A DNA stretch of 64,000 nt from Guyanagaster necrorhizus (taxonomy: Eukaryota > Basidiomycota > Agaricomycetes > Agaricales > Physalacriaceae): the NCBI RefSeq assembly GCF_019112545.1, contig NW_025064881.1:1462591-1526590 (forward strand), written 5' to 3'. A model generated the notes under the pieces. It was not told where the DNA came from. It saw nothing but the letters and a program-made list of their open reading frames with translations, and searched no databases. Shown here piece after piece: positions 57,804-64,000 of this stretch; the stretch's first letter is position 1, and every line of letters begins with the position of its first letter. Position numbers and translations under genes: made by a program.

Positions 57804-59590
57804 CAGTGTTTTATTGAAGACATTGTAGACCTTTCAATATTCTGAGAGACATAGTTTGTAGATGCTCTGGCCAATTTTTATCAGTATAGTGAAGGATTCT
57901 GTGTGCTTGTCAGAGAGCTTCCACTTTAGATGAGACAGGTGGAGATTGATAGTGTCCAACCAGACTTTATCACTGGTGTCATAGGTGTGTGCAACACACT
58001 GATAGGCATTATACTACTTTTTCATTATGGCCACTCTTTTTTCAAGAGTGGCTCTTGTTTCATTATAGACTTTTATTATAGTCACAGTAAAATCAGAAGA
58101 GGCAGGTGTAGTGGTTTGGGACTGTGCTGTTTGAGTGATATTGGGGTGGCAACTATAGTTCACAAAGAACAGTGATTTGTCTGTTGCAGAATAAACTTGA
58201 TTGTTGTGTTAGAAGGCTGTGAGAGCCAGCCATTCAGCCTAGTTATCTTGTCAGTGGTTGATGAAAAGACATAGATACTTCTTGACTTCCTGATTGATCC
58301 TTTCAGTTTAGCCATTGGTTTGTGAGTGATATGTGGTAGAGGCATTCCAGTGAATATTCAGGAGTTTGTACAAGTCATCAAGAAATTTGGAGATGAATTG
58401 TGGTCCTCAATCTGAAATGATCACTTATGGTATTCCATATTTAATATAGACTTCATTGTGTAAGATTTTTGCCCATCTTTCAGATGTTAGTTTGATAGAA
58501 CAGGTGATTAATATGATGGCTTTTGAGAATCTATTGATGATGATAAGTATTGTATCATAGCCATTACAGTCCAGAAGCCTGATTATCATGTCAACTGAGA
58601 TGTGAGTCTATGGTATCTGATATTTTGTTTGGGTGCAAGGATGCTGCTGAGGCTTTGGTGGATGGTTTCCCCTACTGGCATATCTCACACCCTTTGATGT
58701 ATTTCTTGATGTCCTGTCTCATCTTTGGCCACCAGTATTCTCATAGAACCAACTTTTTGGTCTTCACAATTTCTGGGTGTCTCACAGTGGTGTGATCATA
58801 GCATATAGCAATGATTTCATCACATAGTCTTTGATTTCATAGAATATATATCCACTCATCATAGCAGATCATTCTCTCTTCTTTCATTATCTCTTGTTTG
58901 TGATTCAGAAATAGAGCCACATGTTAATCCCATTTACTGGTGTCTCTAGTCATGCTCTTGATCTATTCATAGATTTCTTCTTCTGTCAGCATTATCATAG
59001 CTTAGAAGTGTTCAGGTTTTGGTAGTGTGACTCCCTCATTATTATGACCTCCTTAATTGTAATCAGCCTGTCTGCTAAGAAGGTCAGCCTTCTTGTTTGC
59101 TGTTCCCATCTTATGATGCAAGATATAAAGGTATTGGCTTAGCTCTATTACTCACTGAGCTTGCCATCAGTTTAATTTTTGGGGCTGTTGAAAGTATCTG
59201 AGATTCTGGTGATCCATCCAGATCTCAAAGGTCTTGGTAGCACTGATGAGATAATGCTGCCACTTCTTTAAGGCAAGCATTATAGCAAATAATTCTTTAT
59301 CATAGATTTCATAGTTTTATTTGGTTACTGTCAAGGCTTTAGAGAGGAAAGCTACCAGTCACTATTTTCTATCTTGTTCTTGGGACAGAATGGCTCTGAT
59401 TGCATTCTTGCTCAAGTCCACCTCTACTCAGAACTTGCTGTCCTGTTCTAGAATGGCAAGTATTACATCCCTCTGTTAGTCATTGCTTTAAGTCATTAAA
59501 GGCTAATTGCTGTGATAGCTCTCATGTTTAGGAGGCATTGCTGATCAGTTGTATTATTGGTCACATGACTTTGCTATAGTCCTGTATGAA

Positions 59591-59956
59591 TCAGTGATAG
59601 AAGTTTGTGAATCTCAGGAAGGATTGTAGTTTCTTCTTCTTTGTTGGCTCTGGCCACTTGATTATTCTGGTCATCTTGATGGGATTTATATGAATGCTTT
59701 CTTCACTAATAATGACTCCTAGATACTCTATCTCTAGCACTTTAAATTTGCACTTTTTAGCTTTGAGAAAGAGCTTATGTCTTTTTATCAGAGCTAAGAC
59801 TTGTTGTACTAGCCTTTTATGCTTCTCTCTGGTTTTCAATATAATAGGAATGTCATCAAGATAAATGATCACCTTTCTGGTGGTGATGAGATCCTTGAAA
59901 ATGTCATTCATCATCCATTGGAAGGTGGCAGGTGAGTTTGTCAGTCCAAAGAACAT
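59591..59956 (-). pseudogene. Reverse transcriptase fragment of chromovirus
   Basis: A 121-aa open piece of the RT palm: MFFGLTNSPATFQWMMNDIF, VIIYLDDIPII with the two catalytic Asp, KCKFKVLEIEYLGVIIS, and SFLRFTNFYH at the thumb/connection. It is interrupted on both sides. It is the longest surviving pol segment and fixes the strand and family. Confidence 0.85.
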
Positions 59957-62900
59957 GACTATTGGTTCAAATAGTCCTTAATTGGTTCTGAAGATGGTCT
60001 TCCACTCATTGCCTTTTTTGATGTGGATGTTGTTATATCCCCATTGAATGTCCAACTTGGTATAGTATTTAGCCCCCCAGAGCTTGTCCATTAGCTCTGA
60101 AATTAGAGGAAGGGAGTAATAATTCTTGATTGTTATCTCATTAAGCTTTTGATAGTCTTAGACTGGTTAGAGTTTACCATTCTTTTTCTTGATAAAGAAG
60201 AATGGGGATGCTATAGGTGACTTGGATAGTTGAATTCTTCCACTGGACAGATTTTCATCTAGGAACTTGTCAAGCTCTTATTGCTCATTGTTCCTGAGTG
60301 GATAAGTCTTGCAGTCCAAGTTGGTGTTTGTATTAGGGATCAACTCAATAGCATGATCTCATGGCTTGGATTCTGGGAGCTCATCAAAACACTCTTTTTT
60401 GAAGAGATTCTTATAATCTCATGCTCATTCAGGCATCATATTCTTGAATATCTTCTCCTTTTTTTCTGCATCAGCCTTTGTGGCCAAGTTGTTGGTATAG
60501 TGTATGGCCCATATATGCAGGGCTTGCTGAATATCAACAGTGAGAATAGTCTCACCATCCTCTATTTCTTCATCCTATCTATTGTTGGGATCCTCATTCA
60601 GTAACTCAAATGGGATCTTTCAGCACTTGCAGCATGCAAAGGTGATCTTTCCAGTTTTTCAGTTGATCAGAGGATTATGATAGATCAGCTAGTCATGACT
60701 AAGGAACAATTCCTTTGTTCTGAGGTCTAGGACTGCTAGATTGATCCACTTAGAGTGATCTCTGATAGTGAGTTATAATTTGACAAACTCAGTTATTGAA
60801 CCAGCTTGATTCTTCATCTCATTGGCATTATAGACTGGTATGAGAGCTGCAGTGGCTCTTGTCAAGAGTTGGTGCTTGTTGACAAAGGCATGGTTGATCA
60901 AGCTGCTTATGCAGCTACTATTGATTAGCACAGTCACTGTGTATATAGATCAATTAGTGAGAGTTTCAATCTGGGCTTTTACTGTTAGATTTTGACCCAT
61001 GGTCTTAGTTCACTGAACATATCTTCTTGGTCCTCACAGTTTGTTGAGCCATTTCAGAGAATGGCATTGCTCTGCCTTTCTCATCTCTTTAATCATCTCA
61101 TTGATGACCTTCTTAGCTCAGATCTTATGTATCTAATTCTTGAGTACTGCTTTTGCTGTTTCCTCTATACCAGCTTCCTTGATGGCTCTCCAGGTCCATT
61201 CTGTATTGAATGGCTTGAGCCATTTAGTGGGGGTCTCTCCCCTTATTCAGCCTGTGAGCAGTTGAGTTCTTTCTTTCTGTGATTCTTTGGTGTGTGAAAT
61301 AAGGATTAATTCAGATATACTTGAATGCATGCATAATTTAGGCATAGTGATAGCTACAGAAGTACTATCAGTCCATCCAGCAGCTGTTGATCACATACTG
61401 TAAAGTTCTTTGGCTGACTCAGTGGAATTGCTCACTGGTCAGTTCTGTTTTTTACTTCTTTGATTTTTGTGTCTATGCCAAGTTCTTTTGCTTCCTTCTG
61501 CAACTTGGCAATCTGTACTCTGATATCTTCACATGTTTGTTTTTTCTTTGGGTAATCTTTTGACATGTAGCCCTTTTGGCTACAGTTGAAGCATTTGCCC
61601 TCTTTCTTTAGTCAATCAATATCCATGGGCTTCTCTGCCCCTGTATACATCATTCCAGTTTCTGTCTTCTATGCACTATAAGAGATGCTGGCCATCAAAG
61701 ATCCTGTTTTGATAGTGTTAGATGTGTTGTTGATCTTAGACTCTGAGGCTGAGAGCTGGTTCAGCTTTCAGTAGTCCTGCAGATTGGTCTGCTCTGCTTT
61801 TTGTTATTACTGCTCCTTATACATCTCAATGATCCTTTCCTTCCATTTATCATAGCCTTTCAGAATGAATTTCTTGATGGCCAAGATCATGGTAATATAT
61901 AAGGACAGAGATCCTCTCTTGAGAGCCTCAACCATCCTTCCATCATCTGCTATGTTGTCCTACATTCCAGCAAGCTTAGCAAGTCATTCTAGCTCATTGA
62001 AATAGTCAGTTGCCACCTTGTCTCCCATCTTCCCTTTCTTGATCTTCTGCTTGTGTACTTCTTGTATCATCAGATCAATGAATTTATCATTTAACATCTG
62101 TTTGAAGATCAGCCATGAGAGATACCAATAGTGTTGTTGCATAATAGATTGAAAGTTTGGGGATATCAGGATCTACCACATCTTCACCTTGTCCTCTAGA
62201 TACAAGGAGGTAAAAGTGATCCAGTTCATGTTAGTGCCTAAGTAGATTATGTATATTTTGAAGTATTGTTCATAGTTGACAAGAAATTGATCAATGTTGT
62301 TGGAGGCCTCTTTAAAGAATCAGGGCTTCCAGAGTAGGTTGGATTGGCATTGAAGAATAGCCATATTTTTAGAGAGTGATCTCATTGGATTGGGCTATTT
62401 GTCAAAGAGTGGGTGGTTCCAGTCAGTAAGTGGCCTATAGAAGGAGTGAAGAGATCTGTCATCAGTGACAGAGCTTCTCTGAGATGTGGCTTCCTTTCAT
62501 ATGATCACTCTATTCTATATGATGAATCCCAGTCAGACTGCTTCTGGATCATCATGGACCAGTTCTTTTCCAGTCCTGCTTTCTATTGCCTCATCTGGCA
62601 GCAGTTGAGCACTGAGAAGTTGGCTCCCTTTTTCAGTCTAAGGGTTTCAGATGCTGATAGATCAGGTTGTTGGCTGAAGTCTAGATTGAGACAGCTGAGT
62701 TGCTGAAGATTGAACTGATGGCATAGAGTATGAATATTAGCTTTGTACTGAGAATGCCATGTATGTGGCTCATTTCAGAGTGATGGGCAGTGATCATAGT
62801 ATTGGTCAAATGTCAAACCTTGATTTGTATGCTGGCAGCTCATGGAGCTAGTCTTTCAGATGTCTGGTGTTGTAAGTCTGGATAGCATATTTGATGGCAG

Positions 62901-63661
62901 AATATTATAAAATATTCTACTACTCATCTGGCTCTGTGTTAATATATAAAAGCCCCATTTATGATACCAACCACTTGGCATCACATCATAAAAATATTAC
63001 CTCCTGTTGATATAAATCATGATACTCTCTGGCTCTCAATCTCTGAATCTCCTTCTATAGGGCTTCTTCATCAGTATCTTCCTTGGTGTACTTCATGAAG
63101 TCCTTGAGCCTATAAGGACCCTCACTGCTCTCTGTTTCCTCATCATTTTTAACCTCATCATTCTCACTTTCTTTTTTGAGGAGAGAAGCAACAGGCTGAT
63201 TGAAGATACTCCTCATAGAAGATTTGATTGTTGCTAGGAAACTGATGGGACTAGATACTGGATCCAGCTGTAGGGCTGAGGGGGACAGAGGTGGCAGATA
63301 GACCTGCTTGGAGACTGGCTCTAATCTTGATATCATACCAGTTACTGTCATGTGCTCACACTGCTGTCAGGTTCTCACTATAGACTTGAAAGTTTTCATA
63401 GAACTCTGAGTTGAGAAACTGTCCAGTGATTTGACTTCTGAGGAATTGCTAGAGAGTATAGTCAGAGATATAGGCATTGAGAGATACTCATAGCCTATAG
63501 AGGCCAAGAATAGACTTGGCATCTGAGTGGATAGTGTCAAGACTGGAGGTGTGTTGGGAGAGGGGATATTGGAGGGTTTTAGAACTGGTAGTTCAAAGAG
63601 AAATATCATCTCTTTGGGGAGGGAGAGTGTTGTCCCTCCTTGCAGCTTCACTAGGGGTGAC

Positions 63662-64000
63662 TGTTATGATTTTTATGCTTATTCTTCATCCTTTATGCAT
63701 TTAACTCCTATTTATGCTTAGTTAGAGCATCTGAACCAAGCACTTGGGACTATAGGACAGGCTTAGTCAGCACAACAAGCCTGATTGGTCATTGTCTCTC
63801 AATGCAACAGCATTGCTTAACAACATACAATAAACTTTTTGTGTACAGTAGCAATGCCCAAGGACAAAGAGTATAAAGGACTTGACAATATACAATAGGA
63901 AGGTAGTATAATTAGCTACAACCTCAACAATATTTAAGTAGACTCACTCTTGCTGGCATACCCCAGCTTCAAGCTAAAGTTTATCTTTATGCTATTCTAT
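63662..64000 (+). mobile_element. LTR E, Ty3/gypsy family, cut by window end
   Basis: The LTR starts TGTTATGATTTTTATGC and is on the plus strand, opposite to the element on its left. Shared blocks include CCTATTTATGCTTAGT, TATTTAAGTAGACTCACTCTTGCTGG and AGCTTCAAGCTAAAG (from 63965). Only 339 bp are inside the window. It seems to interrupt the gag of the reverse element. No CpG is seen. Confidence 0.75.

Larger units (their letters stand above)
57501..63661 (-). mobile_element. Decayed Ty3/gypsy chromovirus internal region (gag-pol, reverse strand)
   Basis: Reading leftwards from 63661, gag-like remnants come first (63651-61600), with a damaged zinc knuckle near 61596-61552 (KCFNCSQKGYMSKDY, His and last Cys both Tyr). 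Then come protease/RT sequence, a 121-codon open RT piece at 59956-59591 with MFFGLTNSPATFQ and the catalytic IYLDD, RNase H and integrase remnants with several stops, and a chromodomain-like end at 57803-57615 (YKINQVLNY...GYLVSWKSY). Order gag-PR-RT-RH-IN identifies Ty3/gypsy and the end marks a chromovirus. Stops throughout make it dead. No CpG was found in it. Confidence 0.85.

Overview
The window is nuclear DNA of a filamentous basidiomycete, most likely an Agaricomycete. Genes carry many short introns (about 42-66 bp, GTRNGT...YAG), stand 0.1-1 kb apart on both strands, and encode typical mushroom-type proteins: a dynactin p150 subunit, a Raptor/KOG1 protein, a GMC oxidoreductase, a P450, copper amine oxidase and C2H2 proteins. 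No prokaryotic features are present. Exon joins were derived by hand from reading frame, GT/AG sites and recognisable protein motifs.

From 1 to 20.6 kb the content is conserved housekeeping: NOG2 (runs off the left edge), a mitochondrial uS15 protein, enolase (8 exons, 444 aa), dynactin p150, Raptor/KOG1 (9 exons, 1505 aa), a two-finger C2H2 factor, adenosine kinase (5 exons, 346 aa) and an RCC1-repeat protein head-to-head with it. From 21.7 to 38.5 kb the content is more accessory: an ABCA-type full ABC transporter, a GT32-like glycosyltransferase, a P450, a broken GMC oxidoreductase, a C2H2/C2HC finger gene, a decayed relative of it, and a plasma-membrane syntaxin. From 38.6 to 39.75 kb a CpG-free relic is interrupted by a clean solo LTR with a 5-bp target duplication. 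From 40.2 to 51.5 kb come a second finger paralogue, a copper amine oxidase, a CorA-type metal transporter and a ribonucleotide reductase small-subunit gene that has an in-frame stop and lacks key metal-site residues.

From about 51.87 kb to the end, 12 kb hold only nested, decayed Ty3/gypsy chromovirus copies (LTRs B, C, D, E, gag remnants, reverse transcriptase, chromodomain end of integrase). Read by eye, I found no CpG dinucleotide in this block, while the gene side is CpG-rich. The same LTR family in the gene-rich part (solo LTR A) keeps its CpGs. At several aligned LTR positions CG in A matches TG or CA in the decayed copies.

The strongest observations are: (1) the R2-like gene with stop, Trp-to-Arg, Asp-to-Asn and His-to-Asp changes at catalytic sites; (2) a Tf1-like self-priming arrangement, in which the site just after LTRs B and C is complementary to the predicted transcript start inside the LTR, the mismatches being explained by CpG decay; (3) the sharp CpG-free domain and the nested solo LTR that dates it; (4) the broken GMC gene, two of whose lesions are one-base changes in four-base homopolymers; (5) a small family of finger proteins with unusual H-L-x3-G-C fingers.
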